In this document: positions 39,099-47,573 of the stretch, piece by piece
Layout: every line of letters starts with the position of its first letter
Numbering within the stretch: position 1 is the first letter of the stretch
Assembly: GCA_963821735.1 (NCBI GenBank)
Contig: CAWGFK010000070.1
Coordinates: 620,001-684,000, forward strand
Direction: 5' to 3'
Length of the DNA stretch: 64,000 nucleotides
Origin: Laspinema sp963821735
GTDB lineage: Bacteria > Cyanobacteriota > Cyanobacteriia > Cyanobacteriales > Laspinemataceae
The notes under the pieces: generated by a model
Database searches by the model: none
What the model was told of the DNA's origin: nothing
Seen by the model: the letters and a program-made list of their open reading frames with translations, nothing else
Translations under genes and position numbers: made by a program

Positions 39099-39887
39099 AT
39101 GAACCTGCAATCTTCCCCATTAGACCGAACGGAATGGAATGCTGAACTATACGATCGCAAACATGGATTTGTCAGTCAGTATGGCACCGATTTATTAGAA
39201 CTACTGCAACCTAAACCCGGCGATCGCATCCTCGATTTAGGCTGTGGTACAGGTTATCTCGCTCAACAAATTGCCGCCAAGGGTGCTGAAGTCATCGGCG
39301 TAGATCAGTCTATTTCCATGATTGCTCAAGCGCGTCAATCCTATCCCCACCTCACCTTTGAAGTCAAAAATGGAGAAAAATTAGACTTTTCTGAACAATT
39401 TGATAAAGTCTTTTCCAACGCGGCACTCCACTGGATGAAGGCCGCCGAAAACGTCATTGAGGGAATTTTTCAATCCCTAAAACCCGGTGGATTATTTGTC
39501 GCAGAATTTGGCGGAAAAGGAAATGTTCAGCAAATTATCGAAGCTTGCTACCATAGCATAGAATCGGCAGGTTATCCCGTTGATATCAATCTCAATCCTT
39601 GGTATTTCCCCAGTATTAGTGCCTATACAACCCTATTAGAAAGCAGAGGATTTGAAGTTGATTTCGCCCAATTGTTTGACCGTCCGACTCCGTTAGAAGA
39701 TGGGGAAAACGGATTAAGAAATTGGATTGCCATGTTTGGAAATAGCTTATTTGCTGAAATTCCCCAGGAAGCGCAAGGGGACATTTTAGCCGATATCGAA
39801 ACTCAACTGTCCCCGCAATTGTATCGAGAGGGGACTTGGTTCGCGGATTATAAACGAATCCGAGTTAGAGCCCAAAAATTAGGATAA
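39099..39887 (+). CDS. Class I SAM-dependent methyltransferase
   Basis: 262 residues. Rossmann-fold methyltransferase with motif I LDLGCGTGYLAQQIA (about residue 45), acidic motif II GVDQS, and VFSNAALHWMK followed by LKPGGLFVAEFGG. The HWMK/LKPGG pattern is that of trans-aconitate/UbiE-like small-molecule methyltransferases. The substrate is unknown. It is convergent with a probable 37-residue gene, and the hairpin between them lies 13 bases past this stop. Confidence 0.85.
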   Translation: MNLQSSPLDRTEWNAELYDRKHGFVSQYGTDLLELLQPKPGDRILDLGCGTGYLAQQIAAKGAEVIGVDQSISMIAQARQSYPHLTFEVKNGEKLDFSEQFDKVFSNAALHWMKAAENVIEGIFQSLKPGGLFVAEFGGKGNVQQIIEACYHSIESAGYPVDINLNPWYFPSISAYTTLLESRGFEVDFAQLFDRPTPLEDGENGLRNWIAMFGNSLFAEIPQEAQGDILADIETQLSPQLYREGTWFADYKRIRVRAQKLG

Positions 39888-39893
39888 TTTCCC

Positions 39894-39925
39894 CAAAAAA
39901 ATCCCACGGTTTGCTGCCGTGGGAT
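39894..39925 (-). terminator. Terminator between methyltransferase and small membrane ORF
   Basis: Stem ATCCCACGG / CCGTGGGAT with a seven-base loop. Read on the minus strand it is followed by TTTTTTT, a textbook terminator. On the plus strand the T-run is weak (TTTGAA). It lies 18 bases beyond the stop of the minus-strand ORF at 39943. Confidence 0.8.
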
Positions 39926-39942
39926 TTGAACTGGGGTTTCCC

Positions 39943-40056
39943 CTATGCGATGCCGCTGCGGTTGGGGAGAATCCAACAGAGTAAAGGGCAGTAAACGATG
40001 CTGAACGTCGTGATGACCAGCAGGATCCATAAGCTGTTGATAATTTCAGGTGTCAT
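39943..40056 (-). CDS. Probable 37-residue single-span membrane protein
   Basis: MTPEIINSLWILLVITTFSI continues to a short polar end (PNRSGIA). There is one hydrophobic helix of about 20 residues, with two Cys in its second half. It is too short for routine gene calling. Support comes from the strong minus-strand terminator 18 bases downstream and from the size and layout of small cyanobacterial thylakoid proteins. It does not match PsaM, PsbX, PetN, PetG, PetM or Ycf12 as I know them. No strong ribosome-binding site is visible. Confidence 0.5.
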   Translation of the reverse strand: MTPEIINSLWILLVITTFSIVYCPLLCWILPNRSGIA

Positions 40057-40311
40057 GGTTTTATCTGGCTTCCCATCCTATCCGGGGTTAACTCAGATTC
40101 AGATGCTTGCCATCCTCGAATTCAATAAGGGTTTTAGGCTATCTCATTTAATTATGACCGATCGCCTCTCAATTTGTAGTGAAATTTACATAAAACTTTA
40201 TATATTCATGATATGCCGCCAGCAAATATACTTATCTCAAAATCCATAAAAATCGCCCTCCCCCGATCGCCGAAAGAGGACGAATTGACCCAACACTGGA
40301 TCCAATCTGGC

Positions 40312-41967
40312 TTAAGTTCGGGCTAACAGAGGGGCCGCACCAAGCAGGGTTTTAGTGTAGGGATGTTGAGGATTTGTGAAAATCTCGCGGGTGTTGCCGA
40401 GTTCCACAATCTGCCCAGAATTCATCACCGCAATGCGATCGCAGAAAAACCGCGCGACCCACAAATCATGGGTAATAAACAAATAAGTCAGGTCAAATTC
40501 CTGCTTTAACTCCAACATCAACTCCAATACCTGAGTTTGGACGCTGGCATCTAACATACTCACCGGCTCATCACAAATCAGTAACTGGGGCTGCGTAATC
40601 AAAGCGCGGGCGATCGCCACCCGTTGCTGTTGACCCCCGGACAAATCCGAAGGATAGCGATCGTAAAAGTCCGATGCGGGAGTCAACCCCACCCGTTCCA
40701 ACATCTGCATCACCAATTGTTTAGCTTGTTCCGGCGTGGCTAACTTATGAATAAACAGCGGATCAGCAATGCTTTGTCCCACCGTCATCATCGGATTAAG
40801 ACAAGCGTGAGGGTCTTGAAACACCATCTGGATCTGTCGGCGTTGCTGCTGCATGGACCTCCGGGACAGTTGGGTGAGTTCCTGACCTAAAAATTCCACC
40901 TGACCACCCGTAGGGGTCACCAATTGTAAAATCGTGCGAGAAAGGGTACTTTTTCCACAGCCCGATTCTCCCACTAACCCGAGAATTTCTCCTTTGTAAA
41001 TCTGTAAATTAACCCCATCCACCGCTTTAATCGTCTGGTTTTGTTTACCTGACAACCAGCGATCGAGTAAGTTGGTTTCTAGAGTATAATGTTGCTGCAA
41101 GTCTTTTAGAGAAAGCAGGGGAGTGGATTTGAGGTCGGGAGGGGTTTGTACCGCATCTGGGTCGATCGCCTGAATATGTAAGGCCGCTTTGAGCAGAGAT
41201 TGTGTATAAGGATGTTGCGGATTAAACAAAACTTCTTGCGTTTTGCCCGTTTCCACCATTTCGCCTTTATACATCACTGCAATGCGATCGCAATATTCCC
41301 CGACCATTGCCAAATCGTGAGAAATCAGCAACAGGGCCAAATCCCGGTCCCGACAGAGGCGAGTGAGTTCCTGTAAAATTTCGGCTGAAACCGTTACATC
41401 TAAACTGGTTGTCGGTTCATCGGCGACAATTAACTTCGGATCTAGCAACAGCGCCAAGGCGATCGCCACCCGTTGACGCATCCCCCCACTAAACTCATGA
41501 GGATATTGGGACCATCGCGCTTCCGGAATCTTCACCGCCTCCAAAGTGGCGACTGCCTTTTCCTTAGCCTGTTTTCGGCTTAAATTCGGTTGATGAGCCT
41601 TGAGGGTCTCTATACAATGCTCCCCAATCGTCATCAGGGGGTCTAACCTCGTCATCGGGTCTTGAAAAATCAGGGCCACCGCTTCTCCCCGAAACCGGCG
41701 TAACTCCGATGGCGTCAAATCAAACACTGGCTGACCCTTAAAATAAACTTGTCCCTCCACTAAGCTAGAGGGCGGCAACAATCGCATCGCTGCTCGTCCT
41801 AAGGTAGACTTGCCGCAGCCGGATTCTCCCACCAATCCCATCCGTTCCCCCGGTGACAGGGTAAAGGACACCCCATTCACCGCCCAAACCGACTCACTCC
41901 CACCCCCACCACGTCCGGAAGGGTAGGCAACTCGCAGATTTTCTACACAAAATAAAGCGTCATTCAT
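40312..41967 (-). CDS. Duplicated ABC transporter ATPase (DppD-DppF/OppDF-like fusion)
   Basis: 551 residues containing two complete ABC ATPase domains. Each has Walker A GESGCGKST. Signatures are FSGGMRQRVAIALALLLDP and LSGGQQQRVAIARALITQP; Walker B with DEP follows each. The oligopeptide-specific C-terminal region (NPQHPYT) occurs after each half. In E. coli the two halves are separate DppD and DppF proteins energising dipeptide or nickel import. No permease or binding-protein gene is nearby. The frame extends upstream to 42123 only because the polypurine repeat there has no stops; the ATG at 41967 (MNDALFCVENLRVAYPSG) is the credible start. Confidence 0.9.
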   Translation of the reverse strand: MNDALFCVENLRVAYPSGRGGGGSESVWAVNGVSFTLSPGERMGLVGESGCGKSTLGRAAMRLLPPSSLVEGQVYFKGQPVFDLTPSELRRFRGEAVALIFQDPMTRLDPLMTIGEHCIETLKAHQPNLSRKQAKEKAVATLEAVKIPEARWSQYPHEFSGGMRQRVAIALALLLDPKLIVADEPTTSLDVTVSAEILQELTRLCRDRDLALLLISHDLAMVGEYCDRIAVMYKGEMVETGKTQEVLFNPQHPYTQSLLKAALHIQAIDPDAVQTPPDLKSTPLLSLKDLQQHYTLETNLLDRWLSGKQNQTIKAVDGVNLQIYKGEILGLVGESGCGKSTLSRTILQLVTPTGGQVEFLGQELTQLSRRSMQQQRRQIQMVFQDPHACLNPMMTVGQSIADPLFIHKLATPEQAKQLVMQMLERVGLTPASDFYDRYPSDLSGGQQQRVAIARALITQPQLLICDEPVSMLDASVQTQVLELMLELKQEFDLTYLFITHDLWVARFFCDRIAVMNSGQIVELGNTREIFTNPQHPYTKTLLGAAPLLART

Positions 41968-41989
41968 GGTTGTTGGTGGTTGGTTATTT

Positions 41990-42391
41990 GATGGGGAGAT
42001 GGGGGAGATGGGGGAGATGGGGGAGATGGGGAGGATGGGGGAGATAGGGGAGATGGGGGAGATGGGGGAGGTGGGGGAGATAGGGGAGATGTTCGTAGTA
42101 ACGACTTCAGTCGTTCTCTTCATGTTCGTAGTAACGACTTCAGTCGTTTCCTCGTTACTTGGCGTCCGCCAAGTAACGCCCCCATGTCAGGCTCTGGCTC
42201 CAGTTCCCCAGCAGGTAGGTGGTAGACCCTAAGATTGCTGCTGTGATGGCTGTTGCCATCACAGCAGAGCAACGACTGAAGTCGTTACTACGAACAATCC
42301 TCCCCATCTCCCCTATCTCCCCCATCCCCCCCATCCCCCCCATCCTCCCCATCTCCCCTATCTCCCCTATCTCCCCCACCTCCCCATCTCC
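41990..42391. repeat. 400-bp compound palindrome: polypurine arms around a GTTCGTAGT element
   Basis: The left arm (41990-42090) is a (GGGGAGATG)n-type polypurine minisatellite. The right arm (42299-42391) is its complementary (CATCTCCCC)n polypyrimidine form. Between them lies an inverted-repeat element, 42091-42295, ending in GTTCGTAGTAACGACTTCAG and its complement. It contains further hairpins at 42153-42178 (CGTTACTTGGCG stem) and 42241-42266 (CTGTGATGGC stem). It separates two same-strand genes. Confidence 0.85.
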
Positions 42392-42958
42392 TTATTGCGG
42401 TTTATCAAAGCGCCTCATTAAATAGGCTACGCCGAAATCGCCATTGGGGTGTTGTTCGAGAACTTCTGCGAGTTGGAAGACCATTTCCGCCACGTCTGGA
42501 CCTAATTTATCGATAGTGGCATCCCGTTCTTTTTCAGATTGCAGGACCGATCGCACTCGGGCTTGCCATTCCCCCGAAAAAATCTGTTCTAGGCTATCAT
42601 GGAGTTCTAGTTCTTCGAGAATTTCCCATTCCCCGCGATCGCACCAGAACCCACCGCAACTGGGACAGCGTTCCACATAAAACGGGTTTTTTGCCATCAC
42701 TTTGGAACGGGAAAGATAGCGATTACATTCGGGACATAATCCCGCTTTCATGTCCGTTTCAGGGGGAACGAAGTCTCTGCCGACTTCGCGAGTCACGTAG
42801 GTTGCGGGAACCATCTGCCGACGTTGCTGCGATCGCCAGGGTTCGTAGTCGGTTGAGGAAATCCAACTGCCTTGACATTCCACGCAGTGCTTGACGGGGA
42901 GATCCCCGGACAAAAATCCATCGACTAGGGTCTCATTCTTATCTTTTGGGCATTGCAT
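42392..42958 (-). CDS. Zinc-ribbon (TFIIB-type) protein
   Basis: 188 residues. Two zinc-ribbon units: an N-terminal MQCPKDK...HCVECQGSWI and a second LCPECNRYLSRSK...RCPSCGGFWCDRGEWEIL. The ending CDRGEWEIL-type motif is characteristic of the bacterial zf-TFIIB family. The C-terminal 70 residues are helical and acidic. The frame continues upstream to 43159 but overlaps the preceding gene in another frame; the ATG at 42958 begins exactly at the first ribbon and is preferred. Function unknown; such proteins are thought to be nucleic-acid or protein-binding adaptors. Confidence 0.8.
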   Translation of the reverse strand: MQCPKDKNETLVDGFLSGDLPVKHCVECQGSWISSTDYEPWRSQQRRQMVPATYVTREVGRDFVPPETDMKAGLCPECNRYLSRSKVMAKNPFYVERCPSCGGFWCDRGEWEILEELELHDSLEQIFSGEWQARVRSVLQSEKERDATIDKLGPDVAEMVFQLAEVLEQHPNGDFGVAYLMRRFDKPQ

Positions 42959-43070
42959 TGCTCTTTCTTTCCCGGTTACACCTTCAAAAATGGGACTTGG
43001 AATGAATTCGGGCCTAGATACTCCAGGATGGGCGATCGCCACTCCGGATCTTAACCCAGGCCCCGGAAAC

Positions 43071-43442
43071 TCAATTCGGGGCAGGAATCGACAAAATGGC
43101 TTCGCAGTAACCGATGCAACCCTTAAGGCGATCGCGGACCTCAGACCAACGTCGCTCAAGGGTCTCCGGTTGTCGAGCCGAACCTAAAAACATCACGTCA
43201 TTTCCCAACAACCGGATCTGCTTGTGCAGTTCCGTTTGGAACGACTGCACCAAGGACACCATACTGGGGTCTAGCTCATCCATCCCTAAGCTCAAGATTT
43301 GCGCCTGAAAAAATTGTTGCATTTCCAGTGTACTGGCTCGCACCGTCCCTTGGTCAGGATTCGGCCCATTCACCATTTCGGCTAATTGGCTGAGTGCTTG
43401 CATCAAATTTTGATAACACTGGGCATAAGGATCCGGCAGCAT
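43071..43442 (-). CDS. patD: PatD-like heterocyst-frequency control family protein
   Basis: 123 residues, helical and soluble. The region LVQSFQTELHKQIRLLGNDVMFLGSARQPET resembles the conserved core of the cyanobacterial PatD family as I recall it. In Nostoc PatD helps set heterocyst frequency, but homologues occur in non-heterocystous strains too, so its presence does not prove differentiation. It lies 112 bases upstream of the zinc-ribbon gene on the same strand and could be co-transcribed. The assignment is from memory of the motif and needs a profile search. Confidence 0.55.
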   Translation of the reverse strand: MLPDPYAQCYQNLMQALSQLAEMVNGPNPDQGTVRASTLEMQQFFQAQILSLGMDELDPSMVSLVQSFQTELHKQIRLLGNDVMFLGSARQPETLERRWSEVRDRLKGCIGYCEAILSIPAPN

Positions 43443-43724
43443 AAGTTGAAGAAAGTTGTCTATATTAATACAGTAGGCAATCCGTACAATTTAATAAAAC
43501 TTTAACTTAGATATAAATTGCAAGCCTGAGCGATGCAGAGTGTCTTGCCCGATGTGAATAGCTTGGGGATTTACAAATTTCCGGCCCACCTCGCAATAGG
43601 GACCCTGCAACCTCAGCTATTAGCTCCTCATTTCCGGGCTTTCTGTATCTGAAGATACAATAAATGCCTTAAAATTGATAAATCTTCTCAAGTCCACCCC
43701 ATTGTTAATCCCTCAGACAGTCTT

Positions 43725-45989
43725 ATGATAATGAACCCCGTTGCTCCAACCTGCTCCTTTGATGTCGAGATTCCCGACTGGTTGCAAACCTGTTTAATCT
43801 CCTATAACGAATCTCCAGACTCAGCCCACTCCGACCTATCCCAGAACGATAACTCCCTGATCTGTCGCGCCTTTGAATTTGCCTATCAACTTCATGAATG
43901 TCAGCGGCGCAAATCCGGCGAACCCTATATCATCCATCCGATCGCCGTTGCCGGACTCTTACGGGAACTCGGTGGCAGCAGTGCCATGATTGCTGCTGGG
44001 TTTTTGCATGATGTAGTGGAAGATACCGAAGTTACCCCCGAAGAAATCGAAAAGCGCTTTGGGACCGAGGTCCGCCAACTCGTCGAAGGCGTCACCAAAC
44101 TCTCAAAATTTAACTTTTCCAGCAAAACCGAACGGCAAGCAGAGAACTTCCGTAGGATGTTTCTAGCAATGGCCCAAGATATCCGAGTCATCGTGGTGAA
44201 ACTAGCCGATCGCCTCCATAATATGCGAACCCTAGAGTCCCTCGCCGATGTCAAGCGTCAGCGCATCGCCCTGGAAACCCGCGAAATCTTTGCACCCCTA
44301 GCCAATCGCCTGGGGATCGGTCGGTTTAAATGGGAACTCGAAGACCTCGCCTTTAAGTATCTCGAACCCGAATCCTACCGCCAGATGCAGGATCTCGTCG
44401 CCGAAAAACGGATCGACCGCGAAAACCGCCTGAATAAAGTCACCGAAACCCTGCGACTGCGCCTAGAAGAACTGGGGATCGGTTGCATGGAAGTTAGCGG
44501 GCGTCCCAAGCATCTGTACGGGATCTATCAAAAAATGCAGCGCCAGAACAAAAAATTTGAAGAAATATACGACGTAGCAGCAGTGAGAATTCTCGTCCAA
44601 AAAAGCGAAGAATGCTACCGAGCCCTGGCGATCGCTCATGATGCCTTCCGTCCCCTACCCGGTCGATTCAAAGACTATATCGGCCTCCCTAAACCCAACC
44701 GCTATCAATCCCTGCATACCGTCGTCCTCGGACCGACAGGCAGGCCCATTGAAGTGCAAATCCGAACTGTAGAAATGCATCACGTTGCCGAGTATGGGAT
44801 CGCAGCCCACTGGAAATATAAAGAAACCGGATCCAGTCACAGTAAACTCAATAACGATGATGAGAAATTCACCTGGTTACGTCAGCTATTGGAATGGCAA
44901 AGTGACCTCAAAGATGCTCAAGAATATCTGGAAAATGTTAAGGATAATTTATTTGATGAAGATGTCTATGTCTTCACCCCTCAAGGCGATTTAATCTCCC
45001 TCAAACAAGGAGCAACCCCGGTCGATTTTGCCTATAGAATTCATACCGAAGTCGGTAACCATTGTGCTGGGGCGCGGGTGAATGAGCGCCTGGTCACCTT
45101 GGATACTCCCTTAAATAATGGGGATATCGTCGAGATTCTCACCCAGAAAAATAGTCACCCCAGTTTAGATTGGCTGAATTTTGCGATTACGACCACAGCA
45201 AAAACCCGAATTCGCCAGTGGTACAAGCGATCGCATCGAGATGAGAATGTCCAACGGGGTCGGGATATGTTGGAAAAAGAATTGGGCAAAAATGGATTTG
45301 AATCCTTGCTCAAATCGGAACAAATGCTGCAAGTGGCTCAACGCTGCAATTACCACAGTGTGGAGGATTTACTCGCCGCAGTCGGCTATGGGGAACTCAC
45401 CATCAATCAAGTGGTCCATCGCCTCCGAGGTGAAGTCACCGATCGCCAAACCTTGGTACAGACTCAGCCCTTGTTACTACCCGGAGTCACCGTCAGGGCC
45501 TCTCTTCCCCCAGCACAGACGAAAGGGAAACACCCGATCGCCGGAGTCGAGGGATTGGTTTATCACCTGGCGCGATGTTGTACCCCGATCCCCGGAGAAG
45601 CGATTATTGGGATTGTTACCCTGGGCGATCGGGGCATTTCCATTCACCGCCAAGGCTGTTCCAATGTTCAAGGGATTCCCGGCGATCGTCTGGTCCCCGT
45701 CAACTGGAATCCCACGGATTGCTCCGAGGGCCGTCCTCAAAGCTATCCCGTTGAGATTTCCATCGAAGTGCTCGATCGCGTCGGCGTCCTGAATGACATT
45801 TTATCTCGATTGAAAGATAACAATGTCAACGTCCGCAGCGCCAACGTGAAAACCTATATGGGTAAACCGGCAACCATCGAACTGGGGATCGATATTTGCG
45901 ATCGCCACCAACTCGAACGCACCTTTAACCAAATTCGCCAAATCAGCGATGTGCTGAATCTACGACGCCTGAGTAATGCTGCTGATTAA
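43725..45989 (+). CDS. rel: Bifunctional (p)ppGpp synthetase/hydrolase (Rel/SpoT)
   Basis: 754 residues. The HD hydrolase domain (about 45-195) retains HPIAVAGLL and FLHDVVEDT, so hydrolysis should be active. The synthetase domain (about 240-370) has the substrate loop RFKDYIGLPKPNRYQSLHT and the following EVQIRT. A TGS domain (VYVFTPQGDLISLKQGATPVDFAY, about 405-465) and a C-terminal ACT domain (about 680-750) follow. It is the stringent-response enzyme controlling growth under nitrogen, carbon or light stress. The start may be ATG 43725 or ATG 43731. Confidence 0.93.
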   Translation: MIMNPVAPTCSFDVEIPDWLQTCLISYNESPDSAHSDLSQNDNSLICRAFEFAYQLHECQRRKSGEPYIIHPIAVAGLLRELGGSSAMIAAGFLHDVVEDTEVTPEEIEKRFGTEVRQLVEGVTKLSKFNFSSKTERQAENFRRMFLAMAQDIRVIVVKLADRLHNMRTLESLADVKRQRIALETREIFAPLANRLGIGRFKWELEDLAFKYLEPESYRQMQDLVAEKRIDRENRLNKVTETLRLRLEELGIGCMEVSGRPKHLYGIYQKMQRQNKKFEEIYDVAAVRILVQKSEECYRALAIAHDAFRPLPGRFKDYIGLPKPNRYQSLHTVVLGPTGRPIEVQIRTVEMHHVAEYGIAAHWKYKETGSSHSKLNNDDEKFTWLRQLLEWQSDLKDAQEYLENVKDNLFDEDVYVFTPQGDLISLKQGATPVDFAYRIHTEVGNHCAGARVNERLVTLDTPLNNGDIVEILTQKNSHPSLDWLNFAITTTAKTRIRQWYKRSHRDENVQRGRDMLEKELGKNGFESLLKSEQMLQVAQRCNYHSVEDLLAAVGYGELTINQVVHRLRGEVTDRQTLVQTQPLLLPGVTVRASLPPAQTKGKHPIAGVEGLVYHLARCCTPIPGEAIIGIVTLGDRGISIHRQGCSNVQGIPGDRLVPVNWNPTDCSEGRPQSYPVEISIEVLDRVGVLNDILSRLKDNNVNVRSANVKTYMGKPATIELGIDICDRHQLERTFNQIRQISDVLNLRRLSNAAD

Positions 45990-46090
45990 CTTAGAGCGAT
46001 CGGTCCGATATGGGTATAGATCTCCGCCGTGGGAGACTCTATATTCGGGAGAATGCCTTCAAGGGGACTATTGTAGAACCCGATTTGGTC

Positions 46091-47120
46091 TCAGGACCTT
46101 TGAGATTCGTGTTGAATCCCTTGGGCGATCGCGCGATCGATTAACTCGCATCCTTGCGCCACTGACTCCACTCGGGCTAACTGATCCCGGAGTTCTCCGG
46201 CACCGTAAAACCCTTTCACATACCAAGTCAAATGCTTTCGCGCCTGTTGGACTCCGCGATCGCCTTTGTACTCCCACAACCCCCGTAAATGCTCCTTCGC
46301 ACATTCCAATCGCTCCATCGGGGTAGGTGCAGACAACTCCTCCCCAGTTTTCAGGAAATGGTCAATCTCTCCCACTAAAAACGGATATCCCAAAGTCCCT
46401 CGGGAACACATCACCCCATCGGCCCCAGTTTCCTCCAAACAGCGTACCGCCATTTCCACCGAAAAAATATCCCCATTCCCAATCACCGGAATCGACAGCA
46501 CCTCCTTAACTCGTCGAATCCACTCCCACTTCGCACTGCCGTGATATCCTTGGTCCCGAGTCCGGCCATGAATCGGTAATCATGGCTGCACCCGCATCCT
46601 CCATTCCCTTGGCAAAGTCAAGGATATTAATCTCCTGATCCGACCAACCAATGCGGGTTTTTACCGTCACGGGAACCGATACCGCTTTGACTACGGCACG
46701 GACGATCGCCTCAGCAGTTTTGGGGTCCCGTAACAACGAAGAACCCCCGCCATTTTTGGTAATTTTATTCACCGGACAGCCCATATTAATATCAATGGTA
46801 TCCGCCCCTTCTGCCACCGCCATCTCTGCCGCCTCCGCTAAGAAATCTGGGCGACAGTCAAACAGTTGAATACTAATCGGTCGTTCATTCGGGTCCACTT
46901 CCATAATTTTTGGGACTTCCCGCAGATAGCGCAAACTGCTCGCCTGCACCATTTCCGTGTACATCATCGAGTCCGGTGCATAGCGACGAACCAGACGCCG
47001 AAAGACTAAATCGGTCACGCCAGACAAGGGGGATTGCAAGACGCGACTTTTAACCGTAACGTGACCAATTTTTAGAGGAGTTGCAAGTTTTTTTTGCAAT
47101 TCAGGAGAAAGAACGGGCAT
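46091..47120 (-). CDS. dus: tRNA-dihydrouridine synthase, DusB-like (one-base frameshift)
   Basis: Joined from two frames; the span is 3n+1 and the joined length is about 342 residues, normal for Dus. The FMN-binding TIM barrel shows LQSPLSGVTDLVFR, INMGCPVNKITKNGGGSSLLRDP (catalytic Cys in GCP), VTVKTRIGW and PVIGNGDIFS. The extra base is in the minus-strand ACCGATTCATGG at about 46574-46576. Removing one G restores MITIHGRTRDQGYHGSAKW, the invariant HGRTR loop. It reduces uridines in the tRNA D-loop. The insertion is probably a sequence error. Confidence 0.88.
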
Positions 47121-47178
47121 TGTTGAATTCCGGGTTGTAACAATTGGTTTGAAAAAGGATTACAGGGGTAATCGGGTC

Positions 47179-47572
47179 GGGAGCATCTCAATTTTGCCTA
47201 AAAACCAGTCTGACCTCTCTCCAAACCCCTCCCCTAAGAGGGGTAGGGCTGTTTCATTGTAAAATTTTCCTTACCCAGTAAGCTTTACAGACCAAGGGTT
47301 TTCGGCCTGATTTCCTAAGTTGAAACTAGAAAATAGAGACCACCCCGTCCCTTCGGGACACCCCTCCAAAGGAGGGGAATTTTGGGGAATATGACTGTAT
47401 CCCCTGCCAGATAAAGCGATTGAACAATGCAAAAATTAATTGGGCCCGGAGAATGAAACAGCCCTACCCCTCAGAGGGGAGGGGCTTTGAGACTCCCCCT
47501 TCCGGCTCCCCCTTCCCTCTCAGGGAAGGGGGTTGGGGGGTTAGGTCTCTTTTCAAAAATGAAATGCTCCCC
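47179..47572. mobile_element. MITE-like element, family B, carrying a nested family A element
   Basis: The left end GGGAGCATCTCAATTTTG (47179-47196) is complementary, with one mismatch, to CAAAAATGAAATGCTCCC at the right end. The internal CTCCCCTAAGAG...CTCAGAGGGGAG arm is interrupted by a family A element (47241-47469). The right half matches 11869-11994. No convincing outer target duplication was found. Its right end abuts the stop codon of the GGDEF gene. Confidence 0.7.
47241..47469. mobile_element. MITE-like element, family A, nested in family B
   Basis: Perfect 18-bp termini, GGGTAGGGCTGTTTCATT and complement. Flanks CTAAGAG (47234-47240) and CTCAGAG (47470-47476) form a 7-bp target duplication with one mismatch. 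The 229-bp body is a shorter version of 17781-18168, lacking the ~150-bp extra palindromic segment. Confidence 0.85.
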
Positions 47573-47573
47573 T

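Noticed and set aside
41968..42123. N-terminal extension of the ABC ATPase (SPISPISP repeats)
   Set aside because: It is the translated polypurine minisatellite; the family start MNDALFCVENL lies at 41967.
42959..43159. N-terminal extension of the zinc-ribbon protein
   Set aside because: It overlaps the patD-like gene in another phase and has no zinc-ribbon features; ATG 42958 fits the family.
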